Assembly (NCBI RefSeq): GCF_008932115.1
Contig: NZ_CP044543.1
Coordinates: 5,152,501 to 5,216,500 of the forward strand
From: Bradyrhizobium betae
GTDB taxonomy: Bacteria > Pseudomonadota > Alphaproteobacteria > Rhizobiales > Xanthobacteraceae
DNA: 64,000 nt
Direction of reading: 5' to 3'
In this document: piece by piece, positions 10,219 through 18,739 of the stretch
Numbering within the stretch: position 1 is the first letter of the stretch
How the letters are laid out: each line of letters opens with the position of its first letter
The notes under the pieces: generated by a model
What the model saw: only the letters and a program-made list of their open reading frames with translations
What the model was told of the DNA's origin: nothing
The model's database searches: none
Position numbers and translations under genes: made by a program

Positions 10219-10220
10219 CC

Positions 10221-11576
10221 ATGAACAACCCCGTGCTCTCATGGTTGGGCATCATCAGGCTGGGCCTCGTTCAGACCGGCCTCGGCGCGATCGTGGTCTT
10301 GACGACATCGACGCTGAACAGGGTCATGGTGGTCGAGCTGGCGATGCCGGCGATGCTGCCGGGCGCTCTCGTTGCCATTCACTATGCGCTTCAGATCTTC
10401 CGGCCGGCCTGGGGCCATGGCTCGGATCTCGGCGCCCGCCGAACGCCGTGGATCATCGGCGGAATGGCCTTGCTCGCAACCGGCGGACTGATGGCCGCAG
10501 TGGCGACGGCCTGGATGACGACGCAGCCGCTGTTCGGTATCGCGCTTGCTGTCATCGCCTTCTCCCTGATCGGCGTGGGCGTTGGCGCCGCTGGTACGTC
10601 GCTGCTAGTGCTGCTTGCGAAGCGCACCGACGACAATCGCCGCGCTGCAGCAGCGACCATCGTTTGGGTGATGATGATCGCGGGCTTTATCGTGACCACG
10701 GGTATGGCGGGCCATTTGCTCGATCCGTTTTCCCCGGCGAGACTGATCGTCGTATCGGGATCGGTATCTGTGGCGGCGATGGTCCTGACCATCATCGGCG
10801 TATGGGGCGTCGAAGGAGGGCAGGCTACCGGCGTACAACCCGTTTCGGAGCGGCCACAGCGCCGGGCATCGTTCCGCGAGGCCTTCCTGGAAGTCTGGAC
10901 GGAGCCAAGATCGCGGCGGTTCGCGATCTTCGTCTTTGTCTCGATGCTTGCCTATAGCGCGCAGGACCTGATAATCGAACCGTTTGCCGGCGCGGTGTTC
11001 GGCTTCACGCCGGGCGAGACGACGAAGCTTTCGGGCGTCCAGCATGCTGGCACGTTGATTGGCATGGCAATGGTGCCGTTGATCGGCGCACTCTATCCGC
11101 GATCACGCGGCAATCTTCAGATATGGACCATCGGTGGGTGCCTCGCTTCGGCGATCGCGCTGTTGTGTTTAGCGGCAGCGGCTATCGTTGGACCGTCCTG
11201 GCCATTGCGCGAGACCGTGTTCATGCTCGGTGTCACCAATGGGGCTTATGCCGTGGCGGCGATCGGCTCGATGATGGCGCTGGTCGGCGCGGGCGGCCAG
11301 AAGCGTGAAGGCGTGCGCATGGGTCTGTGGGGCGCGGCACAGGCGTTCGCATTTGGAACTGGTGGATTCCTGGGAACGCTGGCCAGCGACATTGCGCACT
11401 ATATCCTGACATCGGCGGCGTTGTCTTATTCCGCGGTGTTTGCATCCGAGGCAGGATTGTTCGTCGTTTCCGCCGTGATGGCCGTTTGGGTTCATCGCGC
11501 CCCGGCAACGGACGCGATGCAGCAGCGCTTTTTCGATTCGCCGGTTGCTGCTATCGCAGAAGGAGCGCGGTCATGA
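10221..11576 (+). CDS. bch2: Bch2, BCD-family (PucC/LhaA-like) membrane protein
   Basis: Member of the bacteriochlorophyll delivery family of the major facilitator superfamily, thought to assist pigment delivery or antenna assembly. 451 aa with about twelve membrane helices. The N-terminus (RLGLVQTGLGAIVVLTTSTLNRVMVVELAMPAMLP) matches the LhaA/PucC signature also seen in lhaA at 28.6 kb (STGISIVLLNGTLNRVMIVEL), so the window holds two paralogues. It lies between bchG and bchP, the usual place of the gene called bch2 or orf428. Its stop overlaps the bchP start. Confidence 0.9.
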   Translation: MNNPVLSWLGIIRLGLVQTGLGAIVVLTTSTLNRVMVVELAMPAMLPGALVAIHYALQIFRPAWGHGSDLGARRTPWIIGGMALLATGGLMAAVATAWMTTQPLFGIALAVIAFSLIGVGVGAAGTSLLVLLAKRTDDNRRAAAATIVWVMMIAGFIVTTGMAGHLLDPFSPARLIVVSGSVSVAAMVLTIIGVWGVEGGQATGVQPVSERPQRRASFREAFLEVWTEPRSRRFAIFVFVSMLAYSAQDLIIEPFAGAVFGFTPGETTKLSGVQHAGTLIGMAMVPLIGALYPRSRGNLQIWTIGGCLASAIALLCLAAAAIVGPSWPLRETVFMLGVTNGAYAVAAIGSMMALVGAGGQKREGVRMGLWGAAQAFAFGTGGFLGTLASDIAHYILTSAALSYSAVFASEAGLFVVSAVMAVWVHRAPATDAMQQRFFDSPVAAIAEGARS

Positions 11577-12769
11577 CCAGTTCTGAGATTTTCGATGTCG
11601 TGGTGGTTGGCGGAGGGCCGTCCGGCGCGACGGCCGCGCACGATCTTGCAAGGCTCGGGCGAAGCGTGTTGTTGCTCGACCGTGCCGGGCGCATCAAGCC
11701 GTGCGGCGGCGCGATCCCGCCGCGGCTGATCCGCGACTTCGACATTCCCGATCATCTGCTGGTCGCGCACGTCAACTCCGCGCGGATGGTATCGCCATCG
11801 GACAAGCAGGTTGACATGCCCATCGACGGCGGCTTTGTCGGCATGGTCGACCGCGATGTGTTCGACGAATGGTTACGGACCCGCGCCGCCGAGGCCGGTG
11901 CGCGGCGGCGGACCGGCCTGTTCAAGCGTTTCGAACGCGACGAAACAGGCGCCACCGTCGTCCATTATGAGGAACGCTCGGCCGATGGGACTTCGATGGA
12001 AAGCACGGTTCGAGCCCGCGCGCTGATCGGCGCCGATGGCGCCTTGTCGGCCGTGGCGCGGCAGTGCCTGCCCGGTGCGGACCGGCTGCCTTACGTGTTC
12101 GCCTACCATGAGATCGTTCGCGCTCCGCCGGCGGCGTCCAGCTTCGACGACACGCGTTGCGACGTCTATTACCGCGGCAGCGTGTCTCCCGATTTCTATG
12201 GCTGGGTCTTCCCGCATGGCGACACCGTCAGCGTCGGAACGGGCTCCGCCCGCAAGGGATTTTCATTGCGGGAGTCCGTCGGCGGTCTGCGTGACGCCGC
12301 GGGGCTTGCAACATCCGAGACGATTCGCCGTGAAGGCGCCCCGATCCCGTTGCACCCGCTGCCGCGGTGGGATGATGGGCACAATGTGCTGCTCGCCGGC
12401 GACGCGGCGGGCGTCGTTGCTCCCGCGTCGGGCGAGGGCATTTACTACGCGATGATCGGCGGACGCTTGTCGGCGGAAGCCGTCGACGAGTTCCTGGAGA
12501 CCGGGGACGCCAAGGCCCTGCGCAACGCGCGTAAGCGCTTCATGCGGCTGCACGGTGTCGTGTTCTGGATTCTCGGCGTGATGCAGTGGTACTGGTACTC
12601 CAACGATCGCCGCCGCGAGCGCTTCGTCAGCATCTGCCGCGACCGCGACGTCCAGAAGCTGACGTGGGATGCCTACATGAACAAGGAACTTGTTCGCGCC
12701 AAGCCGGTCGCCCATGTGCGCATCTTCTTCAAGAACCTTGCGCACATGGCGGGGTTGGCATCGGCGTAA
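11573..12769 (+). CDS. bchP: BchP, geranylgeranyl reductase
   Basis: FAD-dependent reductase that converts the geranylgeranyl tail of bacteriochlorophyll to phytyl. 398 aa, family length. N-terminal dinucleotide-binding motif VVVVGGGPSGATAAHDLA with RAGRIKPCGGAIPP; second FAD motif LAGDAAGVVAPASGEGIYYAM. ATG at 11573 overlaps the bch2 stop, and its own TAA overlaps the tspO ATG by one base. Late step of the pathway, clustered with bchG. Confidence 0.96.
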   Translation: MTSSEIFDVVVVGGGPSGATAAHDLARLGRSVLLLDRAGRIKPCGGAIPPRLIRDFDIPDHLLVAHVNSARMVSPSDKQVDMPIDGGFVGMVDRDVFDEWLRTRAAEAGARRRTGLFKRFERDETGATVVHYEERSADGTSMESTVRARALIGADGALSAVARQCLPGADRLPYVFAYHEIVRAPPAASSFDDTRCDVYYRGSVSPDFYGWVFPHGDTVSVGTGSARKGFSLRESVGGLRDAAGLATSETIRREGAPIPLHPLPRWDDGHNVLLAGDAAGVVAPASGEGIYYAMIGGRLSAEAVDEFLETGDAKALRNARKRFMRLHGVVFWILGVMQWYWYSNDRRRERFVSICRDRDVQKLTWDAYMNKELVRAKPVAHVRIFFKNLAHMAGLASA

Positions 12770-13257
12770 TGGCCCCGCGCGGCAGTTTCTGGAAGCCCGT
12801 GCTGATCGCGGCTTCCGTTGCGATCTTCATTGCGGTGCTCGGCGGCACGCTGACCGACACCGGGGTCTGGTATCAAGGCCTGCAAAAGCCCTCATGGCAG
12901 CCGCCGGACTGGCTGTTCGGTCCGGCCTGGACCTTGATCTTTGCGCTGGCGACGGCCTCGGCGGTCGATGCCTGGCGCAACGCCGGGAGCCGCGCGCAAC
13001 GGGAATGGGTGATCGCATTGTTTGCCCTGAACGGATTTCTCAACGTGTTGTGGAGCACGCTGTTTTTCGCGCTGAAACGTCCGGATTGGGCGCTGATCGA
13101 GGTGGTGTTTCTGTGGCTCTCGATCCTGCTACCGATCATCGTGTTCTGGTCCTTCGTCAGGCGCGCGAGCCTCTATCTGGTGCCTTATCTGTTGTGGGTG
13201 TCGTTTGCCGCATTTCTCAACCTGACGGTCGTCCGCCTCAATGGCCCGTTTGCGTGA
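12769..13257 (+). CDS. tspO: TspO/MBR family tryptophan-rich sensory protein
   Basis: Outer-membrane-type tetrapyrrole-binding protein. In Rhodobacter TspO dampens photosynthesis gene expression in oxygen, probably through porphyrin handling. 162 aa with five membrane helices and the signature KPSWQPPDWLFGPAWTLIF; conserved aromatic and basic residues continue through FALNGFLNVLWSTLFFALKRPDWALIEV. Starts on the last base of the bchP stop, so it is coupled to bacteriochlorophyll synthesis genes. Confidence 0.93.
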   Translation: MAPRGSFWKPVLIAASVAIFIAVLGGTLTDTGVWYQGLQKPSWQPPDWLFGPAWTLIFALATASAVDAWRNAGSRAQREWVIALFALNGFLNVLWSTLFFALKRPDWALIEVVFLWLSILLPIIVFWSFVRRASLYLVPYLLWVSFAAFLNLTVVRLNGPFA

Positions 13258-13298
13258 CGAATGGTTGCCTGGATCGGCGGTCCATGTGATCCTTCGGC

Positions 13299-13565
13299 AT
13301 GGCTGATCTGTTCGCGAGTGGACGTCTCGTCGATTTCATTCTCGTCGTGGTCGTTCTTGAGGCTGCGGCCTTGCTGATATACTGGTCGCGCGCCCGGCGA
13401 GGCGTCGCGCCGCTGGATTTGTTACCCAATCTATGCGCCGGCGCATGCCTTCTGCTTGCTTTGCGCGCGACCCTCGCCGGCAGCGGCTGGATGTTGGCAA
13501 GTCTCTTTCTCGCGGCCGCCGGTCTTGCGCATCTGACGGACGTCACCCGGCGGTGGCGCAACTAG
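13299..13565 (+). CDS. Small membrane protein, function unknown
   Basis: 88 aa, three likely membrane helices (DFILVVVVLEAAALLIYW, LPNLCAGACLLLALRATLA, WMLASLFLAAAGLAHLTDV) and a basic C-terminus (TRRWRN). I do not recognise a family. It follows tspO by 41 bases on the same strand and is convergent with cycA, with only 28 bases between their ends. Its compact helical plan and position suggest a membrane partner of the upstream pigment operon; that is inference from context only. Confidence 0.6.
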   Translation: MADLFASGRLVDFILVVVVLEAAALLIYWSRARRGVAPLDLLPNLCAGACLLLALRATLAGSGWMLASLFLAAAGLAHLTDVTRRWRN

Positions 13566-13593
13566 CCATCGCGCCGGATCTTGCGCCGGTCGG

Positions 13594-14028
13594 CTATTTC
13601 TTCTCCGAGAATTTATTGATGTAGGCGATGACGTCCTTGCGTTGCTGCTCGTCGGTGAGCTTGAACGCCATCTTGGTCGACCCGGTCGCCAGATCCGCCT
13701 TGCCCTTGTCGGTGAGGAATTTCTTCAAGAACGCGTTCGGATCGGGCAGGTACTGGAAAATCAGGTCGTCGGACCAGACCAGTCCGTTCTCACCCGCGGC
13801 CTTGTTCAGCGCCGAATAGGCGAAGCCTGGCGCCGTTCCCGATTGCCGGCCGATGACGCCGGTCAGGACCGGCCCGACCAGGTTCTTGGCATCCGGCCCG
13901 ATGCGGTGGCAGGTCATGCACTGCTTGAAAATCTGCTCACCCTTGGCCGCGTCCTGCGCCAGGGCCGCGCTGCTCGAAATGACAATGGCTGCTGCGACAC
14001 AAGCAAAAACTGCAGATTTCACCGGCAC
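13594..14028 (-). CDS. cycA: Cytochrome c2, probable electron donor to the reaction centre
   Basis: Periplasmic class I c-type cytochrome. 144 aa from a GTG start with a Sec signal peptide (VFACVAAAIVISSSAALAQ). A heme site CMTCH in IFKQCMTCHRIGPDAKN is followed by a distal methionine in GSTKMAFKL. GGGAGAG lies upstream of the start. Its promoter region holds an exact PpsR box (14066-14083), which fits a role in photosynthesis. Since no pufC is present, this is the best candidate donor to the photo-oxidised special pair. Confidence 0.92.
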   Translation of the reverse strand: MPVKSAVFACVAAAIVISSSAALAQDAAKGEQIFKQCMTCHRIGPDAKNLVGPVLTGVIGRQSGTAPGFAYSALNKAAGENGLVWSDDLIFQYLPDPNAFLKKFLTDKGKADLATGSTKMAFKLTDEQQRKDVIAYINKFSEKK

Positions 14029-14065
14029 GTTGCTCTCCCTGAGTCTGTTTTGGCTTCGCTCTGAG

Positions 14066-14083
14066 TGTTAGGATATATTGACA
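14066..14083. promoter_or_regulatory. PpsR box upstream of cycA
   Basis: Exact TGT-N12-ACA palindrome (N12 is TAGGATATATTG). It lies 37 bases upstream of the cycA start, within an AT-rich stretch (14066-14098), suggesting repression or activation of cycA by a PpsR protein. The motif is established for PpsR/CrtJ; occupancy here is inferred. Confidence 0.75.
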
Positions 14084-14124
14084 GTTATAAATATCAATCG
14101 GCGTTGTCGGTTCTCGACGTTGTT

Positions 14125-14138
14125 TTGAGCGGCGTCAA
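14125..14138. promoter_or_regulatory. FixK/FNR-like half-conserved box
   Basis: TTGA-N6-TCAA (N6 is GCGGCG) between the divergent cycA and ppsR2 genes. The outer half-sites match the FNR/FixK consensus, but the inner T and A of TTGAT-N4-ATCAA are replaced. It could give oxygen control through a FixK/AadR-type factor. A match of this length can arise by chance. Confidence 0.4.
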
Positions 14139-14197
14139 ACCAATTCCTCGGGGAATGTGGTAGCTGGACGTTCCCATGGGCGGCGACCGGTCGCTTG

Positions 14198-14215
14198 TGT
14201 AAGGCAAATGTGACA
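14198..14215. promoter_or_regulatory. PpsR box in the cycA-ppsR2 gap
   Basis: Second exact TGT-N12-ACA (N12 is AAGGCAAATGTG), 185 bases upstream of the ppsR2 start. A further near-match, TGT-N12-GCA, sits at 14306-14323. The 371-base gap (14029-14399) thus has two exact boxes and one near box, plus the FixK-like site. This arrangement is suited to PpsR control of both cycA and ppsR2. Confidence 0.65.
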
Positions 14216-14399
14216 ACTAAAACCTTCAAAACAAAGGTGTTTCTTGACTTCACGCCGGATTCTGCGCATTCCTACCAAGCAGGGCCTCAGTTTCCGGGTA
14301 GCGAGTGTCAGGTAACATTGGCACGTCCCGTGCATCGGTCCGACTGCCGTTGTTTTGACAGCTTCACGCGTCCGCAGAGAATGATCGGCAGATAGCAGA

Positions 14400-15773
14400 A
14401 TGGCCGCCTTACCGACCGTACAGCCCGACATCACACTCTTACTGGACATGGAGGGTGTGATCCGCGAGGCGACGTTGTCTCCGTCGATGAGCGGCGAGAG
14501 CGTCGATGGATGGCTTGGCCGCCCGTGGGTCGAAGTTGCCGGCGAAATGGGCGGAGAGAAGGTCAAGCGCATGGTCGATGACGCACGCGTCACCGGCATT
14601 TCGGCGTTCCGCCAGATCAACCAGCGCTTTCCGAGCGGTCTCGAAATTCCGATGGAATACACCACGGTGCTGCTGGGCGGTCGTGCCGGGATGCTCGCGA
14701 TCGGCAAGAACCTGCAGGCTGTCGCCGAGCTTCAGTCGCGCCTGATCGCGGCCCAGCAGACGATGGAACGCGACTATTGGAAACTGCGCGAAATCGAGAC
14801 CCGCTACCGTCTGGTCTTCGACGCATCCAACGAAGCCGTCCTGATTGTGTCGGCCGCCAATCTGCGCATCCTGGAAGCCAACCGTACTGCGATTGAAGCG
14901 CTGAATTCGCCGCGTCGCCGCAACGAGGACATTGCGGGACGCGAGCTGCTGCATGACATCGCCGCCGAAGACCGCGACGCGGTTCGCGAAGTGCTGGCGC
15001 GCATCCGCGAGCGCGGCAAGGCGTTGAGCATCCTTGTGCATCTTGGCCCTGAAGCGAGGCCCTGGATGCTGCGGGGGTCGCTCATGACGGCGGAGCCCGG
15101 CCACGTGTTTTTGCTGCAATTCACCGCAGCAACCGACCTTTCGGCTCCGAAGGAAAAGGGCGAGCCTTCGACCATCGAGGAGTTAATCGAGCATTTGCCG
15201 GACGGCTTCGTGGCGCTCGATGAAACCGGCATCATTCGCCATGCCAATCAGGCCTTCCTCGATCTGGTTCAGCTCGGCTCGAAGGCGTCCGCAATCGGTG
15301 AATCGCTCGGCCGGTGGCTCTGGCAGCCGGGTGCAGATCTCAATGCACTGCTTTCGAACATCCAGCGACACAAGACCGTGCGACTGTTCACGACGTCGAT
15401 TCGCGGTGAGCTCGGAACCGAGACCGAGGTCGAGATTTCGGCCGGGACCGGGGAGGGCGAGCCCGGTCAGATCGGCGTGCTGCTGCGCAATGTGGCCCGT
15501 CGCCTGCCGTCGGGCACCGAGAGTGATTTTCTGCGCACTGCGCTCGGCTCGATGAGCGAGCAGATCGGGAAATCGTCACTGCGCCAGCTCGTCAAGAATA
15601 CGGTTGGCGTCGTCGAACAGCACTACGTGAAGCAGGCGCTCGAGCTGGCGGGTGGCAACCGCACGGCGACGGCTGAACTTCTGGGATTGAGCCGACAGAG
15701 CCTTTATGCAAAGCTCAATCGTTACGGCCTGGACGACAAGGAGCCGGACGCCGAGGAAACCCCAGAGGACTGA
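14400..15773 (+). CDS. ppsR2: PpsR-type photosynthesis regulator (second copy)
   Basis: Second PpsR/CrtJ paralogue, 457 aa. Same domain plan as the copy at 7.9 kb: N-terminal PAS-like domain, linker helix with AELQSRLIAAQQTMERDYWKLRE, two PAS domains, and C-terminal Fis-type helix-turn-helix TAELLGLSRQSLYAKLNRYGL. It contains no cysteine at all, so disulfide-based redox sensing, as proposed for Rhodobacter PpsR, is not possible. It is followed at once by the bacteriophytochrome gene, whose product in related bacteria antagonises PpsR in far-red light. Numbering of the copies here follows order in the window. Confidence 0.92.
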   Translation: MAALPTVQPDITLLLDMEGVIREATLSPSMSGESVDGWLGRPWVEVAGEMGGEKVKRMVDDARVTGISAFRQINQRFPSGLEIPMEYTTVLLGGRAGMLAIGKNLQAVAELQSRLIAAQQTMERDYWKLREIETRYRLVFDASNEAVLIVSAANLRILEANRTAIEALNSPRRRNEDIAGRELLHDIAAEDRDAVREVLARIRERGKALSILVHLGPEARPWMLRGSLMTAEPGHVFLLQFTAATDLSAPKEKGEPSTIEELIEHLPDGFVALDETGIIRHANQAFLDLVQLGSKASAIGESLGRWLWQPGADLNALLSNIQRHKTVRLFTTSIRGELGTETEVEISAGTGEGEPGQIGVLLRNVARRLPSGTESDFLRTALGSMSEQIGKSSLRQLVKNTVGVVEQHYVKQALELAGGNRTATAELLGLSRQSLYAKLNRYGLDDKEPDAEETPED

Positions 15774-15774
15774 G

Positions 15775-17955
15775 TTGGCGCTGCATTCGCTCGCTACACC
15801 AGCATTCGGAAAAGCCGACCTTTCGAACTGCGAACGGGAAGAGATCCACCTCGCGGGCTCGATACAGCCCCACGGCGCCCTGTTGGTCGTCAGCGAGCCC
15901 GATCACCGCGTTGTTCAGGCCAGCGCCAATGCCGCGGCCTTTCTCAATCTGAAGCAGGTCGACGGCATGGCGCTCGCCGATCTCGACGGCGACCTGCTGG
16001 TCCGAATTCTTCCGCACCTCGACCCGACTGCCCAGGGAATGCCGATCGCGGTGCGCTGCAGGATCGGAAGCCCCGGTGCCGACTATGACGGGCTTTTGCA
16101 TCGTCCGCCCGAAGGAGGGCTCGTCATCGAGCTGGAGCGGGCCGGACCGTCGGTCGATTTCACCAGGCACATCGCCAAGGCGCTCGAGAAGATTCGTACC
16201 GCATCCTCAATTCGCGCTTTGTGCGAAGAAGCTGCCACCTTGTTTCAGGATCGCACCGGATATGACCGGGTGATGGTCTACCGTTTCGATGACGAGGGGC
16301 ACGGCGAAGTCTTTTCGGAGCGCCGCAAGCCGGAGCTCGAGGCGTATCTGGGCAATCGCTACCCTGCGACCGATATCCCGCAGATGGCGCGGCGGCTCTA
16401 TGAGCGCACACGAGTCCGCGTGCTTGTGGATGTGAACTATGAGCCCGTCCCGTTGCAGCCCCGGCTCTCACCGATCACCGGACGGGATCTCGACATGTCC
16501 CTCTGCTTCCTGCGCAGCATGTCGCCGATCCATCTTCAGTACCTGAAGAACATGGGTGTGGGCGCGACCCTGGTGATCTCGCTGGTGGTCGGCGGAAAGC
16601 TGTGGGGCCTCGTTGCCTGTCATCATTACGAGCCGCGCTTCATCCATTTTGAATTGCGGGCCGTTTGCGAACTGCTTGCCGAGGCGATCGCGACACGCAT
16701 CGCGGCGCTCGAGAGCTTTGCGCAAAGCCAGTCAGAGATCTTCGTGCAGCGGCTCGAGCAGCGAATGATCGAGGCGATGTCGCGCGAAGGCGACTGGCGA
16801 GGCGCGATCTTCGACAGCTCGCAATCGATCCTTCAGCCGCTGGGGGCGAGCGGAAGCGCACTGATCTATGAAGGGCAGATCATTTCAACCGGCGAGGTTC
16901 CGGGAACCCAGGAAATCAGGGAGATCGGCCTGTGGCTTGATACACATCGCGATCGGTCGGTGATGGCGACGGCCTCGCTCGGGCTGGATCTTCCCCAATT
17001 CGCAGGGATCACAAAGGTTGCGAGCGGCATCGCGGTGACGCCGATCTCCAGCAATCCCGGCGAGTACCTGATCTGGTTCCGGCCGGAGCGCATTCGCACG
17101 GTGACCTGGGGCGGCGATCCGTTGAAGCCGTTCGTGATCGGCAATAGCCCCACGGATTTATCGCCGCGTCGTTCGTTCGCGCAGTGGCATCAGCAGGTGG
17201 AGGGAACGTCCGACCCTTGGACGCCTGCCGATATTGCCGCCGCCCGCCTGATCGGCCAGTCGGTGGCGGATATCGTGCTGCAATTCCGTGCTGTGCGAAC
17301 GCTCATCGCCCAGGACCAACTCGAACAGTTCAGCCGCCACGTGCGCGTTTCCGAGCAGCCGGTAATCATCGCCGACATCGACGGCAAGATCCTGCTGGTG
17401 AACGAGGCCTTCAAGACGTTGTTGCCGAAGGATCACACTGCGTTCGATAGGCTGGATGAGCTGGCCGGGGCATTTCAACAATCCGACCGTTTCCTTCGCG
17501 ATGTTGCGGACCTTATCCGTCACCATCGTGCGTGGCGCGGCGAGTTGTTGTTGCGCAGCGAGAGCAACCGGGAAAAGCCGTTGATGATCAGGGCCGATCC
17601 CGTGCAGCCGTCGCGGGACCGCGTGCTCGGCTTCGTGTTGATCTTCTCCGATATCACTGACCGAAGGGCCGCCGAGATCGCGCGTAGCCGTTTCCAGGAA
17701 GGCATCGTTCAGAGCAATCGGATCAGAAGCGTCCGTCTCGATTCCAAGACCGATCTCGTCTACCAGAACCTGCTGTCGTCGGTGATCGAGAATGCCCAGC
17801 TCGCCGCGCTCGAAATCACCTATGGTGTGGAAACCGGCCGGATCGCCGAGATGCTCGAGAGCGTCCGCAATTCGACGCTGCGCACCGCCGAAGTGCTGGA
17901 GCATCTGATCTGGCATGCGTCGCGCACGTCGGGTAGCGGCAAGCCGAACGCTTGA
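15775..17955 (+). CDS. bphP: Bacteriophytochrome without a histidine kinase module
   Basis: Far-red photoreceptor that binds biliverdin. 726 aa from the TTG at 15775, which has AGAGGA just upstream and begins right after the ppsR2 stop; no nearby ATG exists. Order: PAS (about 10-120) with the chromophore-binding Cys19 in DLSNCEREEIHLAGSIQPHG; GAF (about 135-305) with the PATDIP motif (Asp200) and CHHYEPRFI; PHY (about 310-500); C-terminal PAS (about 515-625, ending LIFSDITDRRAAE); and a short helical tail. No HisKA H-box or ATPase boxes are present. This matches the BrBphP/RpBphP1 type that signals by binding PpsR. Confidence 0.93.
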   Translation: MALHSLATPAFGKADLSNCEREEIHLAGSIQPHGALLVVSEPDHRVVQASANAAAFLNLKQVDGMALADLDGDLLVRILPHLDPTAQGMPIAVRCRIGSPGADYDGLLHRPPEGGLVIELERAGPSVDFTRHIAKALEKIRTASSIRALCEEAATLFQDRTGYDRVMVYRFDDEGHGEVFSERRKPELEAYLGNRYPATDIPQMARRLYERTRVRVLVDVNYEPVPLQPRLSPITGRDLDMSLCFLRSMSPIHLQYLKNMGVGATLVISLVVGGKLWGLVACHHYEPRFIHFELRAVCELLAEAIATRIAALESFAQSQSEIFVQRLEQRMIEAMSREGDWRGAIFDSSQSILQPLGASGSALIYEGQIISTGEVPGTQEIREIGLWLDTHRDRSVMATASLGLDLPQFAGITKVASGIAVTPISSNPGEYLIWFRPERIRTVTWGGDPLKPFVIGNSPTDLSPRRSFAQWHQQVEGTSDPWTPADIAAARLIGQSVADIVLQFRAVRTLIAQDQLEQFSRHVRVSEQPVIIADIDGKILLVNEAFKTLLPKDHTAFDRLDELAGAFQQSDRFLRDVADLIRHHRAWRGELLLRSESNREKPLMIRADPVQPSRDRVLGFVLIFSDITDRRAAEIARSRFQEGIVQSNRIRSVRLDSKTDLVYQNLLSSVIENAQLAALEITYGVETGRIAEMLESVRNSTLRTAEVLEHLIWHASRTSGSGKPNA

Positions 17956-17964
17956 AACGGCACG

Positions 17965-17990
17965 CGCGGCCGATCTATTCCACGGCCGCG
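17965..17990. terminator. Hairpin between convergent bphP and hmuO
   Basis: Perfect 8-bp inverted repeat CGCGGCCG / CGGCCGCG with a 10-base loop, starting 9 bases after the bphP stop and overlapping the 3' end of hmuO. The position between convergent genes suggests a shared terminator or a barrier to antisense transcription. No T-tract is present. Confidence 0.5.
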
Positions 17991-18739
17991 ACCGTGGCCG
18001 ACCCATGCAGCACCGCAGCCTCGACGGCGCAGGAGAGGTCGATATTCATGGAAAAGGCGATTGCGCCTTCCTCCACCACGGACTGCGGATCTGGCGCAAG
18101 TTCAGCGGCCTCGTCGAGTGCCTTGCGATAGTCGGCCTTCAGCACGTCCAGATCCGAAAAGTGCGGAAAATCGTAGAAGGTCAGCTCCGAAGGGAGTAGC
18201 TCCAGCGAGCGCGCCAGCAATCGTTGCAGGATCTGGCCGCCGCTGAGATCCCCGAGATAGCGGGTATAGGTATGTGCGATCAGTCGCATGCCGTCGCCAT
18301 CGGCCGCATGTGCAACCCGCTTGGCGTAGATCTCGCCGGCGGCAAGCAACGGAATCTCCTCGCTCCATCGCTCGCCGCACAGCGCAGCAAGGTCGGATTC
18401 GATCGCGAGCGTGCGCTCAAGCCGGTAGCGGGAGAGCAATGCGATGCCGGGTGACTCGCGATGGCGCTCGAGTCCATGCTCCATCGCCCGATAGGCGGGG
18501 AGCAGATTGCGCAACAACAGGATGTAGCCTGCCCGGCTTGCTTCACCCCACAGCAGACTGCGAATGATGCCGGTCCGTTCGGCCTCCGCATGCAGGGCCT
18601 TGGTACGAAGATAAAGCGCAGTCACGACGCTGGGCGGGGAGGAGACATCCGCCGTCGCAACCGTCGCGTCCGCAATGGGGGTGGAAGGTAAGCTTCGTCG
18701 CGTCAATCTGCGCCGTCCCTGTGCGCCGAGGCCGGTCAC
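17975..18739 (-). CDS. hmuO: Heme oxygenase (biliverdin supply for the phytochrome)
   Basis: Opens heme to biliverdin IX alpha, CO and iron; here it probably feeds chromophore to the convergent BphP. 254 aa from a GTG start that overlaps the stop of aerR (GTGA). Proximal-His region TKALHAEAERTG (about residue 50) and the distal-helix motif HTYTRYLGDLSGGQ are intact. An N-terminal extension of about 40 low-complexity residues precedes the catalytic domain. Transcribed with aerR, opposite to ppsR2-bphP. Confidence 0.92.
   Translation of the reverse strand: MTGLGAQGRRRLTRRSLPSTPIADATVATADVSSPPSVVTALYLRTKALHAEAERTGIIRSLLWGEASRAGYILLLRNLLPAYRAMEHGLERHRESPGIALLSRYRLERTLAIESDLAALCGERWSEEIPLLAAGEIYAKRVAHAADGDGMRLIAHTYTRYLGDLSGGQILQRLLARSLELLPSELTFYDFPHFSDLDVLKADYRKALDEAAELAPDPQSVVEEGAIAFSMNIDLSCAVEAAVLHGSATVAAVE

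Noticed and set aside
13565..13600. Terminator between the 88-aa gene and cycA (TAGCC...GGCTA)
   Set aside because: Only a 5-bp stem with a long loop; too weak to call.
14351..14368. TGT-N12-ACG as a further PpsR box before ppsR2
   Set aside because: One mismatch in a key half-site and chance matches are frequent; not listed as a site.
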